From Wurfbainia villosa (lineage: Eukaryota; Streptophyta; Magnoliopsida; Zingiberales; Zingiberaceae): a stretch of 64,000 nucleotides of DNA. The stretch covers positions 25,933,255-25,997,254 of the forward strand of contig CM046008.1 in the NCBI GenBank assembly GCA_025175895.1. Direction: 5' to 3'. Positions within the stretch are counted from its first letter, which is position 1; the number at the start of each line of letters is the position of its first letter. The position numbers and the translations under genes were made by a program. Of the stretch, positions 46,199-57,134 are shown piece after piece. Under the pieces are notes generated by a model. The model searched no databases and was not told the origin of the DNA. It saw only the letters and a program-made list of their open reading frames with translations.

Positions 46199-46216
46199 GG
46201 CGTCATTGTCGGGGAC
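46199..46216 (+). promoter_or_regulatory. H primer binding site (tRNA-Asp type)
   Basis: TGGCGTCATTGTCGGGGA differs by three transitions from TGGCGCCGTTGCCGGGGA, the site used by Athila-type elements. Confidence 0.8.
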
Positions 46217-46690
46217 TATTGATTTGATATCGAATTGAAAGTGGATAGCTTGGATTGGACTTAGGTCGAAATTTCTTTCTTGACTTATTTCATTACAGTT
46301 TATTCAGTTTTAGATTTTTTCTATTTAAATTTAGTTTAGCTTAATTTTAGTAGTCACATTACATTTTTCTTTAGTTTAGTTTTTAGGTCTTCTTCACGTT
46401 GTTTAGTGCATTAGAATTCTTTTATTACCTATTTATAAGTAGTAGGTGTACTCCCAATTGCACAACTTGGTTCGTTGTATGCATCGACAACTAGGATCGG
46501 AAAATTTGCTTCCAAAAGACTCGGAAATAAAACGAACTTTCCATCGTAGGAGAGCTGAGTAGAGAAGCATGGAGGACCAAGATGTGCCCCTTTGGTGAAC
46601 CTAAGTAACTGACCTCTGTGGGACTACGCAGCCCCGAGTACTATAGGGTATAGGTCGAGTATAGTTGGGCCATCCATCTCAACTAATAAC
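46217..46690 (+). other. H leader
   Basis: Noncoding between the primer site and the recognizable gag. It is T-rich in its first half. Any start codon of gag is lost in the decay. Confidence 0.5.
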
Positions 46691-49600
46691 TTTGAATTAA
46701 AACCTGCACTCATACACATGGTCCAACAGAGTCAATTCGGAGGAGCTGCAACTGAAGACCTAAACCAACACTTAGAGACATTTTGAGATATATGCTCAAC
46801 ATTGAAGTTCAATGGAGTTCCTACTGATGTGATCCGTCTGAGGCTATTCCCATTCTCACTGCGGGACAAGGTGAAGACATGGCTACACTCCCTTCCCTTA
46901 GGAAGCATCACCACATGGGAGCAGTGTGTGCAATAATTTATGAATAAATTCTTCCCACCAAGTAAGATTGCCCACATGCATCACTTGATTACTAGCTTCT
47001 GTCAAAAGGAAGGGGAGTCCCTGTTTGAAGCCTGAGATCGCTACAAAGGGATACTCTATCAATGCCCCCATTATGGTCTAGAGAGTTGGCTGGTGATCCA
47101 CATATTCTATAATGGGATTACATATGCCACTAAGGTTTCCCTCGATTCTATTGCAAGAGGAGCATTAATGAATAAGACCATCAAGGAGGCAGAAGAGCTA
47201 ATCGAGGAGGTGGCCCAGAACCACCACCAATGTGAAGGGTTTTGCTTATTGAGTCCGTGAGGGGAAACTTCGCTTCCCACTTCACCTCGGTCATTTGATC
47301 ATGGCGATCCCTTCGATGTCCCCAGATTAAAAATTTATCCTAGACAAAAGGGATTGCTCAAACAACCAAGCTATCGTCGTGTTATTCGTTTAGAGAGGTC
47401 ACTTGAACAAACTAGTTGTTCAAGCGACCATCCTCTATTCTACGAGTAGTCGCAGAATAGACGATGTCTGGATCGCTGGTTTTTGTATTTATGTTCGGGA
47501 TCCAAGTATTATTTAGCCATATACAGATTTATATCATGCTTATTGTTGAAAAAAAACAAGCAAGTAACAAAAAGAGAAAGAAGAATAGGTATACCTCTCG
47601 ATCTTCTAATGTATGACCTTTCTCCTTTTTGACGTCGTGTGGGCGACGATCTACCAAAAGTCGAAGCTCCTAGATCGCAAATCTTCCTTCCTTGCTCTTC
47701 CAAAGCAAGAGGAAGAATAGAAACAAGGTTCTTCTCCTCCCTAAAATCAACCAACAAGGAACAAATAACAACCTTGCCGCCGGCCAACTAGGAGGAGGAG
47801 TTTGTGGTGGAATCTGGCCAAGACACCAAGGGAAAGCCCTATATCTTGTTTCCACCACCTAAGGAGAGGGAGAAGAGAAGCTATGGCCACTGGCCAAGGT
47901 TGGAAAGGGGTTGGATGAGCTGCTGGATGCCGGCCAATGAAGGAAGAAGAAGAAAACAAAGCCTTCCTTTTTTGGTGTCGCCCAAGCCTCCAAACCCTAA
48001 CCCTAATCCTATCTCAACTAGGATTGCTCTCTTGCCGCCCAAAACCCTAGCTCTCATGGATGATGTTCATGCCAACTCCCTTGCCCTCCTTTTATACAGT
48101 TAGGGATAAGTCATGATTTAATCTCCTCCATTGGTTCTAGGGATTTAATCTCAACCTTCAGATCTAGAGATTTAATCTCAACCGTCGGATCTTAGAGATT
48201 TAATCTCTACCTATGGATCTTAGAATTTTGTTTCTATCCATTGGATCTAAGCTTCATGAGGTGTTAATAGGCTACATTAGGGACCATGAGGAGGAGTTAG
48301 ATCTTGGCCACCCATGGATCAAGCCCACATAAAGTCTGATCCACTAATGATGATCCAATCCACTAAAGGATCATCATTGATCTACCTCACCAACCCCCAT
48401 ATAATAATATGGGCTCCATATATTATTTGTACATTTTCTCCCCATGTTTAAGATCTCGAATGTCCGTCGATTAATTAATTTACTGACCATTAATTAATCG
48501 ACATCTAACTCCTTGAGTAGTACCACTCAACCTTTTTCATCATGCCGGACCAAGTCCACCTGCAGGGTTTACATGATGAACCTTATGAGCTCCTCAAGGG
48601 GACATCATCATCCTAATATATAGGACACGGTTTCCTCCTATAATCAATGACACGCCATATAAATAATATCATCTCCCAACTTACCGAGCCTATTGATTTA
48701 ATCTATAAATCTCGCCCATTGGTAAATCAAAGAGATGAGTATTAAGTATATGTGTCCGTTATTATATCGGGATTAAGAGCATGTACAATATAATATCTGA
48801 GGTCCGATTCGATTATGTAGTCAGCAATAAATCGAATCTCCTCTAAGTCGGTCCTGCTCAATACACACAAAGTGCACTAGTGTGATTCTATGGTCAAGAC
48901 AAACCAATACCAAATCACACTACAACCATTCCGATGGTTTGTCCAAAGCCATCTCGGTTGTGAGCCTTTACTTATACTTTTCAAGGGGTCAATAACATGA
49001 TCTCCTGTGTGACACCACACACCATGTTATCTACAATGTAAAGTATTAGACAATATTGCATAACCATAAAAATATGCAAACAATGATCATGTGATTCTTA
49101 TTTCAAAATAAAGATGTTCATACAAAAGATAGACTTTTCAGTATACATCCCTACACAATGGGCTTCCGAGTGTAGTCACCCAATACCTGCAGTCAGTAGA
49201 TATGTTTGTTAACTCCATCGATCATTTAGCAGCAAGAATGGATGCGCTAAGGAGATGGCTTGACTCTCTAAACCCTACTTCTGTGTATGCTGCCAATTCC
49301 CATGGAGAAGGAGTAGAAGCATATCAGGAGGACTACTATGGAGGGTAGAGCAGCTCTGAGGAGCAGATTGTGTATGTCGATGCGGTTGTCGACCACAATC
49401 AAAGGCCCAACAACCTTTATTCTAGCATCTACAACCCCGGATGGAGGAACCACTCGAACTTCTCTTATAGGAATAATATTGGGAATTTCCAACAACCAGG
49501 AGGACATGGGCAACAACATGGCAATGGGCAACCGTAATCACCCGACATCCGATTGGAGCAGATAATAGAAAACTTTATTCGGATGCAACAAGAGGCGAAC

Positions 49601-49700
49601 ATTGAATTCCAGTGGTGGAATTCACAGACATATACAATGATTGAAGAATTAAAATCGTCTATGAAAGATCTCGTTAACCGGCAAAAGATGCTAGAGACTT
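46691..49700 (+). pseudogene. H gag, split by solo LTR F
   Basis: Readable in one frame despite stops: NGVPTDVIRLRLFPFSLRDK, VKTWLHSLPLGSITTWEQC, FFPPSKIAHMHHLITSFCQK, LYQCPHYGLESWLVIHIFYN and IKEAEELIEEVAQNHHQ, up to the F insertion at 47232. It continues at 49161 with SVVTQYLQSVDMFVNSIDHL, YSSIYNPGWRNHSNFSYRNN and MKDLVNRQKMLET. In-frame stops occur near 46783, 46935, 47033 and 49346. This is the retrotransposon gag domain followed by the Athila-style proline/asparagine-rich part. Confidence 0.78.
47233..49155 (-). mobile_element. Element F: A-family solo LTR
   Basis: 1,923 bp on the minus strand, from ATGTATACTGAAAAGTC at 49155 to CCCTTCA at 47233. Exact CAATG duplications lie at 47228-47232 and 49156-49160, within H gag. 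No internal sequence. It contains about four U3 repeat units near 48120-48245 and is otherwise colinear with D's LTR. Confidence 0.94.
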
Positions 49701-50705
49701 AAGTAGCTTAGATCGCTAGCCAGGTTGCCAGAGCACTGGGGCGATTTCTTGGAAAATCAGAAGCTAATCCAGTGGAGCAGTGTAAGGCAGTGACGTTATG
49801 GAGCGGGAGGATTCTGAAAGAATCATCAAGCAAGTTTGTTGCTGAACCGGAACAAGGGCCCGAAGTAAAGGAATCTTCGGCGGAGACTGGGAAGGAGGAA
49901 GTCGAAAACATAGAGCGTGAACCAGCCACAAACACTCAACCACCCTTGATAGTACCATTCCCGCAACAGCTGACCAATGCAAAGAGAGATATTGAGTTTC
50001 GAAAATTCTTAAACATGTTAAAATCGATCTCATTGGAGGTGTCGATACTCGAAGCATTGCACCAAATGCCTCAATTTGCAAAATTTATGAAAGATATTCT
50101 GGCACACTGCAAGAAGGTCAAGCAGTCGGAGACAGTGGCCCTTATGGAGGAATCGAGTGCATATCTTCAGAATGGGGCCACTCAGAAATTAAAAGATCCG
50201 AGGAGTTTCTATATTCTGTTCCATATAGGGATGACCTTAATTAGAAAAGCCTTCTGTGACTTGGGAACTAGCATGAGCTTGATGCCCCTATACCCTATGC
50301 AAAAATCTAGGGTTGGGAAATTTAAAGTTTACAACTATGACATTACAACTTGTCGACCACTCGTACCGATATCCACTGAGGATTTTGGAAGATGCGCCGA
50401 TTAAGGTGGGAACTTTTACCCTCCCTACAGATTTTGTGGTCATGGAAATAGAGGAGGACCCAAAAATCCCCGTAATTATTGGACGACCATTTTTAGCAAT
50501 GATCGAAATGGTCATAGACGTCAGGAATCACAAGCTGACCTTGACAGTCGGAGAAGATAGCTTAGAATTTGAACTTGCTAGTGCAGCAGGCCAGGGACCT
50601 GCATTGGGTAAGTATGTTATCCCAGCAAGAGCTAAAGCAGAAAATAAAAATAGAGATTCTAAGATGGATGAATGGAGGTTCACGGAACCACGTGAACCCA
50701 GTTGA
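49701..50705 (+). pseudogene. H gag C-terminus and protease
   Basis: Starts near VEQCKAVTLWSGRILKE (49772) and continues with PPLIVPFPQQL, KFLNMLKSISLEVSILEALH, MPQFAKFMKDILAHCKK and AFCDLGTSMSLMPLYPM. D-L-G-T-S is the aspartic protease site (usually DLGAS in this group). A frameshift near 50310-50400 moves the rest (LQLVDHSYRYPLRILEDAPI, VPVIIGRPFLA-like) into another frame ending at 50705. It then passes directly into noncoding sequence. Confidence 0.82.
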
Positions 50706-50891
50706 AGCGACGGAGTATAGTCGAGCTAAATGACCTTAAACAAAGCACTTCTTAGGAGGAAATCCAAGTTTAATTTTTTTTTTATGTTTTTTAATTTTAT
50801 TACATTCATATGTATAATTTAGACTTTAATTTATGGTCATTAACGTCTTTGCAAATAGTTTAGGGTCATAAAGAACTTGCTAGGTAGAAAC
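50706..50891 (+). other. H noncoding region after protease
   Basis: Reads CGAGCTAAATGACCTTAAAC then CTTAGGAGGAAATCCAAG and a T-run. In Athila-type elements a similar motif lies after pol, so its position directly after the protease implies that pol is missing. Ends in GAAAC at the S2 insertion. Confidence 0.6.
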
Positions 50892-51994
50892 TGTTGGATC
50901 GATGCGGTTCGCTAGAGGGGGGGGTGAATAGCGAAAAAAAACTTTTTCTCGTTTCTTTCATTAAAACTCAAGAGAAAATTAATTGCAGTGGAAATGTAAA
51001 GTAAATAGAGACAAATAGGTTTTACTTGGTTCGTAGCCTTCGACTACTACTCCAAGGCCCTAATGGTCCTTGACCACGCACGGAGGGCAAATACTAAATG
51101 AACTCCTTCTCGATGGAGATAGGAGTTAAACGATTACAAAAACTCAAGAAAGACTCAAGGTAGAGGGACACTCCCCCTCTCCTTGATATGATTTAAAGCT
51201 CAAAATAAAAACAACTTATACAAATTTAAAGATTATACCGACGACTTCAAAGATTGGAGGTTGAAGCTCTAGTCGTCGTCTCGGCAGTGCTTCGTCGTAG
51301 GGATGTCGGAGAGTCGGAGCGTATCGGAAGCACTTGGAAGCTTTTGAATTTTATGAAAAACCTAGGTTTGGCCCTCCTTTTATAGCCTTTAAGCCCCTCA
51401 TCGAATGGGTCTTTAGCCAATCACAAATGGGCACAAAACCCCTTAAAAAATGGTGATAACTCTTGACTACTCGAGGCTGATCCTTTGACCAAGAATGATG
51501 ATGGCCATCACTACGATCTGGCAAGATCACGAGTGCTAGCCGAGTCACTCGACCGATGGACGACAATCGAGTCCTTCAGTTGGCAATGATCGATGCCGCC
51601 GCAAGGCAAAGTTAGCTTAAGGAAAACATTGTTTCGACGGTCATCGACCGTCCGATCTCGACCTAGACCATCTATAAGAAGTCTTTGGTCGGATCTACGC
51701 TTAAGATCATCCCCGTAAAGAGGATACGACCTTACTTACGCTCGCACACACGAGCTTACCTCAGTACTTACGTGTTGCTTCCGGCCTTCCACTCAATTCC
51801 TTCGGCTCCCTCCGAAGTCTCTTGAGTGTCGCCCGACCACCGCGGCTTCCTCCAGGTGTCGCTAGCCTTCAGCTCCAGTGTTGAGACTTTTCTGCACACT
51901 TGATTTAGCTCATGAGATAACAATATATGCTTAACTTTGTATCGTTTGCTATAATCAAAACTTAGGTTCGACTTAGGTGCCTACTGCACCAACA
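50892..51994 (-). repeat. S2 3' LTR
   Basis: 1,103 bp. It matches the 5' LTR closely except for a ~130-bp block (51480-51600) in which CAGTCGACTG-type sites are replaced by GATCGA-like sequence. TATAAAAG lies on the minus strand near 51377-51384. Confidence 0.95.
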
Positions 51995-52911
51995 ATCTCC
52001 CCCTTTTTGATTTATGGCAAACCCACATACAAAGTTAAGTAAATAGCAAGCATGAAGAGTAATAATGTGCATGAGAAACAAAAAATATGAAGATTAATTT
52101 GGAGTAGTAAGGATTTTCTTCAAGTACTCCCCCTTGAGGAAACCTCCCCCTTGACCGAGGGTGAGTCTTGAAGAAAGACCTTAATCCTCCCCCTTGAGGG
52201 TTGCTTTAAGTAATTACTTAAAGTTGGCTTTAGTAAAATGTTTTAGTTAAGCCCTTTCTCCCCCCTAAGTAAAACATTAACGACATAAAGTTTTTAAAAA
52301 ATAAGTTTAAGTAAAACGTAGACGGCACAAATAAGTTTAAGAATTCTTTGGCCTTTTGGTAAAAGTTAACTAAGTTTTAACTTTTGGTTTAAATATGAAG
52401 TAAGAGTTAAGTTATCAAAAAATTTTGACCCCTTAACTTTGGCCTAACTTTGGCCTTTTTCTCCCCCTTTTGCCGTATATCAAAAAGAGTAAGGGGTGTG
52501 TGGAAAACAAAATAAGTGTTAAATTTAAAGTCCAAGCATGTTCCCCATTTTTTATAAAAAAAATAAATAATAATAATATACTGAAAATAAGCTCATCTAT
52601 AAAATGTTCGACTCATATTTGGCTTGATTGATATGTAAGATCAACCAGTCCTGGTCAAAGTCGGTTAGTATGTATGATTATACTCCGTGGTTCATAGCGA
52701 TGCACTAGCTCTACATCTGGAACCAGGAGTAAGGTCCTAACATCTCACGCCCATCTACATGGCTAAGTACACAAACACATTAGTCCTATGTGTTGTGAGA
52801 TGTACTGGCTCCTTAAATCTATAGGTGCATGATATCTAAGGTATGTCCTATGCTAGTTCCATAAAAATGAAATTAAAGAAATAGTAGTAAGAACATATAA
52901 TTTGCATGTAC
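51995..52911 (-). other. S2 3' noncoding region with polypurine tract
   Basis: Starts (plus strand) with ATCTCCCCCTTTTTGAT, the complement of the polypurine tract. It contains several further purine tracts of CAAGGGGGAG type and TTAAGTAA/AACTTTGG low-complexity stretches. Colinear with 31632-32449 in S1. No gene. Confidence 0.82.
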
Positions 52912-53652
52912 CTATTCTATTACGCACATGCCCAATTTTCGTCTTAATAGACTAAATTCGGCTTCGGGTAGGGGTTTAGTAAATAGGTCTGCTAAGTTAG
53001 ACTTCTATTCGACGTATTCGAGTTGTATTGCTCCGTTGGCCACATGTTCTCGAATGAAATGGTGTTTGACCTCTATATGTTTGGTCCTAGAGTGACATAT
53101 CGGATTCTTTGTAAGATTAATTGAACTAATGTTATCTACATGAAGTTTAGTATTCGTAAAGTCTAACTTAAAGTCGCGGAGGGTGTGCTTCATCCAAAGA
53201 AGCTGCGTGACACACTCACCCATCGCAATGTATTCGGCTTCGGTGGTAGATAAAGCAACACAGTGTTGCTTCCTACTGCATCAACTCACTAGACTCGAGC
53301 CGAGAAGTTGACAATAACCACTCGTACTTTTTCTATCGAGCTTACTACCAACATAATCCGAATCGGAGTAGCCGATTAGTTCGAACTCCGTAGATCTAGG
53401 GTACCAAATACCAACGTTAAGTGTACCCTTAATATATCTAAGGATATGCTTAACTAGGGTTAGGTGAGACTCCTTAGCACAGGTTTGAAACCTGGCGCAC
53501 ATACTTACTGCAAATAGAATGTCAAGTCGACTCGCAGTTAAGTATAGGAGACTTCCTATTGCGCTCCTATAGTACTTTAAGTCAATGGACTTACTTTCTA
53601 GGTCTTCTCCTATGTTAACATTTATCGCCATTGGGGTGTTTATTACCTTAGT
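52912..53652 (-). pseudogene. S2 RT end and RNase H, separated by C3
   Basis: From 53652 on the minus strand: TKVINTPMAINVNIGEDLES, LKYYRSAIGSLLYLTASRLD, LRYIKGTLNVGIWYP, GYSDSDYVGSKLDRKSTSGY, ALSTTEAEYIAMGEC, HVDNISSINLTKN, CHSRTKHIEVKHHFIREHV and ADLFTKPLPEAEF. RNase H carboxylates are present. Two stops (TGA near 53281, TAG at 53005-53007) break it. The original polyprotein end is TAG at 52912-52914. Confidence 0.9.
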
Positions 53653-54007
53653 GTTAGTGCAATGGTCAAGGGGGAGCAAGCCTCTAGGGGGAGATATCCG
53701 TCATGGGAAGATGGATGTGTATTTCCTCATGGGAGGAAATTGGGTTGCCTCTCTTTAAGTGATATGGGATCACTAGAAAGATTGTAGGCATGTGTTCCTC
53801 CAAGGGAGAGATTGTAAGATCTCATGGGGATATGAGACATTCATACCCTTGGGGAGGACCTTTTTGATGTAATGTCAAAAAGGGGGAGAAGTTACCAAGT
53901 TACCAATTAGGGTTTGTTGGAATTCTCATTGGGATATGAGATTGCCAATATGGGAGAATTGGTAGACTTGAGATGGTAGTTTTGTCAATCATCAAAAAGG
54001 GGGAGAT
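53653..54007 (+). other. C3 3' tail and polypurine tract
   Basis: Matches 27219-27576 in C2 (AGGGGGAGCAAGCCTCTAGG to CAAAAAGGGGGAGAT). It is normally the last part of the internal region, yet here it is the first part of the copy. Confidence 0.9.
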
Positions 54008-55486
54008 TGTTGGTGCAATCAGCCTAGCAATACCTTGATGGTATTTTGATGATAGACAAAACTCATGACATGGGATTGTCGTGGGAAAGTCCAACATGGG
54101 TTGGCATGGAAAATCCAAGCATGGAGCTTGGTGTGGAAGTCCAAGGGGGAAGCCTTGGCATGGGAAAGTCCAAAGCATTGCAAAGCCGTGCGCTTGGTGT
54201 TTGGCATGGGAAAGTCCAAAGCATTGCGAAGCCGTGCGCTTGGTGCTTTGCATGGGAAATCCAAAGCATTGCGAAGCCGTGCGCTTGGTGCTTGGTGAGA
54301 AATGCATTGCGAAGCCGTGCGCTTGGTGCATATGGGAAATCTTAAGGACTTGGTAGGTTCACTAGGCTCGGGGTCCTTGAGTCGGTGAAGGATGGCATTG
54401 CGAAGCCGTGCGCTTGGTGCATCCGAGGGACCACCGGACGGGGAGCGAATGGAGTGAGGCCAAAGGGAAGCATACTTCTAGGGCATGAGACGCGAAGGAT
54501 GGCGTTGCGAAGCCATGCGCTTGGCGCATCCGAGGGACGTAGGCCGAGGGAAGAGAGCTTTGGTGGGGAACTCCATGAGGGATAAGGTGGACTTGGCCAA
54601 GTGGCTAAGACTGAGTGTCGGAGGCTCAAACTTGATGTTTGAGGTCTTGCCCGACATCAGTCGACTGGCATAGGTGTCGGTTCGACTGATCCAAGTCGAC
54701 TAGAGTTCGACTGGTGTAAGGCTAGGGTTTTGTGCTTGGCGGCAGCCATGGTGGATCGGCAAGTCGGCAAATGACGATAGCCGATGACGAGGGATGGAAG
54801 TCGACTAATGGGAGTGTCACGAGCACAGAACGCTCCGTAGCCGACTGGGCAGTTGACTACTGGGTCACCAGTCGACTGATGGGCATCATCAGTCGACTGG
54901 TAGGTGATCCGTTGGAACTTGTCCAACGTGGATCTGGCCGTTGTGAGACAACGGCTACAGGGGCAGTCGACTTCTAGGCGCGAAAACAGCTTGATGCAGG
55001 TTATAAATGGAGCACGAGTTGGAGGATTTCTCCAAGTCTTTTGTGGAGCTATTGGAGGGGAATTGCTGCTACATTCCAGTCCTTCAAGAGCCAATCAAAG
55101 CAAGCAACAAGCAAAGCGATCAAAGCAATCGGTGAAAGTTTTCTTTTGTATTGTATTTGTGTATTTGCTTGTATTTCTATATTACGTTGTAATTGCTTGT
55201 GAGAGGTTTCTCCACCTCCGACGTGTTGTCGAGAAGGAGTGTTATAGTTAGTGTCGTGCGCATAACTAGAGCTCGGTGAGCTCACCCGTGGAGTAGGAAC
55301 CATTCGGTTCTGAACCACGTATATCTTGTGTTGTGTGATTGTGGATTGTTAGCTTCATTATTATTGTTATTCCGCTGCGCTAACGACAATCGTAGACAAG
55401 CAACACAAGAAGAACGAACGAATTACGACATCCAACGAATGAGGGCTATTCACCCCCCTCTAGTCGGCCGTAACCGATCTCCAAGA
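54008..55486 (+). repeat. C3 single LTR
   Basis: 1,479 bp. It has four CATTGCGAAGCCGTGCGC units with a 46-bp period in the left array (about 54175, 54221, 54267, then 54304), two more at 54395 and 54502, and exact CAGTCGACTG at 54658, 54869 and 54890. The 3' end reads CGATCTCCAAGA instead of CGACCCCCTACA, so the terminal CA is lost. Confidence 0.92.
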
Positions 55487-55488
55487 AG

Positions 55489-55501
55489 TGGTATCAGAGC
55501 C
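55489..55501 (+). promoter_or_regulatory. C3 primer binding site
   Basis: TGGTATCAGAGCC, two bases after the LTR. Confidence 0.9.
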
Positions 55502-55544
55502 GAGGTCGCTCTTCAAGGACTAACCGCCGCGAGAGCACTACAAA

Positions 55545-57134
55545 ATGGCCGGCTTCATCCAACCACCAAAATTCGATGGAGATTTTGCTTGGTGGAGGAA
55601 ACGGATGGAGGTATACCTAGAAACCGATTTTGATTTTATGATTATTATAGAAAACGGTTTTGAAATACCTAGGGACAAGTACAACAAGCCAATTAAGAAG
55701 TCAAAATGGACCCAAGACCAAATCAAAGACTTCAAGACAAATCTCAAGGTAATCAAGTTGATTAGTGATTTGTTACCTAACACTATTTGGTCTAGATTGG
55801 GTGATTATAGGGATGCAAGGGAATTATGGAATAAGATAACGAAATTCCAAGAAAATTTCCAATCGGCACAAGTAGAGGAAAATGCCGAAGAAGAAGCACC
55901 AACAACATTTGAAGATGTTGATGATTTGGTGGAGACCTCCAACTCTAGCATTGAGGGGGAGGAAAGGCAATCTTCCATCCCGGAGCAAGAACAAGAAGCA
56001 TCCACATCCGGGAGAAGTGAAGATCATGAAGAGGCCTCCACCACCTCCCTAGGTAACTCAAGTGTCATTATTTTAAATAAAAATCACATAATATGCTTTG
56101 AGTGTAGGGAGAAAGGGCACTACAAGAGTAAATGCCCTAAATTAGCTAAGAAGAAGGCATCGACATCAAAAGTTAACCCAAAGTCAAACGATGCCGGTGT
56201 TCCCAAAATCAAGAGCAAAGAGCACATTGTGTGCTTTAAATGCAACCAAAAGGGACACTATCGAAGCCAATGCCCTAGGGGGAGGAAGAAAGGGCAAGAA
56301 GGTGCAATTCATGTAGGGGGAGCTCCTAAAGCTAACCCTAAGGTACATTTAGTTAATGCACCTTTAATTCCTAAAGTCAAAAAGCATGCTAAAAATTATT
56401 TTAGTTCTCTTGCTATTATCAATGAAAAGCATGCTAAAAGAAATAATAAGGTGTATTGTCTAGGTGCCAAGCATGTTCATATAACTAAGGACAAACCTAG
56501 GACTCAAAACACTAGATCTATCCTACCTAAGAAATCAATTAGGAGAGTAGAAGAAAATTTGGGTATTAATCCCAAAAAGTTTAGGCACATGCCTAAGAAG
56601 AAGAGGTTTTCCCAAAAACCTAATGAAAATTCAAAAATGGGAAAATTAGAGCTAGAGAACCAAGTCTTGAGGTCAAGACTTGGGAGAATGGAGAAAACCC
56701 TTAGAATCATAGAAAATTCAATTCTAGGGTCAAATGTCCAAAAGTCAAGACCTAAGGTTCAAAAACGGTCTAAGGGCAAGGAAGGTTTGGGTGACAAACC
56801 TAAGCCCAAGAAGACTTATCATAATGTTCCATTTAATTATGGAACTATTTCTAGGTCAAGGAAAACCAAGGCTAATAGGGAAGTCATCCCTAAGTCTACC
56901 CATGATATGTGTTTAGTGGCTAACACCTCAAAGAATTCAAATGTAGCCACTAAGAAGGTCAATGGAGGAGTCATCTCTAGAGTTGACCTAGGAAAGACCC
57001 AAAAGACTATGGCTTCAAAGCCAAAAAGGGTCATTAGGAAGGTATCTAGGGAAGTTATCCCTAGGGAATACCTTGTTAACCCAAGGAGCTCCAATAGATA
57101 TTGGGTTCCTAAAAGTGTGATCGATTCACGTTAA
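55545..57134 (+). CDS. C3 Gag, intact 529-residue protein with two zinc knuckles
   Basis: The only long uninterrupted gene in the window. It starts MAGFIQPPKFDGDFAWWRKR 44 bases after the primer site, the same start as MADF in C1 and C2. The N-terminal ~110 residues match the S2 capsid-type gag in pattern (W-K/R-x-R-M-E, IIIENGF/IIIQTGF, ARELWNK/AKDLWTK), as in UBN2-type copia gag. An acidic, serine-rich linker follows. CCHC zinc knuckles lie at residues 184-197 (CFECREKGHYKSKC) and 230-243 (CFKCNQKGHYRSQC). The second half is Lys-rich and basic with a short heptad-like stretch (LELENQVLRSRLGRMEKTLR). It probably forms particles and binds RNA in the cytoplasm. No protease or pol follows. It ends VPKSVIDSR. 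Confidence 0.92.
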   Translation: MAGFIQPPKFDGDFAWWRKRMEVYLETDFDFMIIIENGFEIPRDKYNKPIKKSKWTQDQIKDFKTNLKVIKLISDLLPNTIWSRLGDYRDARELWNKITKFQENFQSAQVEENAEEEAPTTFEDVDDLVETSNSSIEGEERQSSIPEQEQEASTSGRSEDHEEASTTSLGNSSVIILNKNHIICFECREKGHYKSKCPKLAKKKASTSKVNPKSNDAGVPKIKSKEHIVCFKCNQKGHYRSQCPRGRKKGQEGAIHVGGAPKANPKVHLVNAPLIPKVKKHAKNYFSSLAIINEKHAKRNNKVYCLGAKHVHITKDKPRTQNTRSILPKKSIRRVEENLGINPKKFRHMPKKKRFSQKPNENSKMGKLELENQVLRSRLGRMEKTLRIIENSILGSNVQKSRPKVQKRSKGKEGLGDKPKPKKTYHNVPFNYGTISRSRKTKANREVIPKSTHDMCLVANTSKNSNVATKKVNGGVISRVDLGKTQKTMASKPKRVIRKVSREVIPREYLVNPRSSNRYWVPKSVIDSR

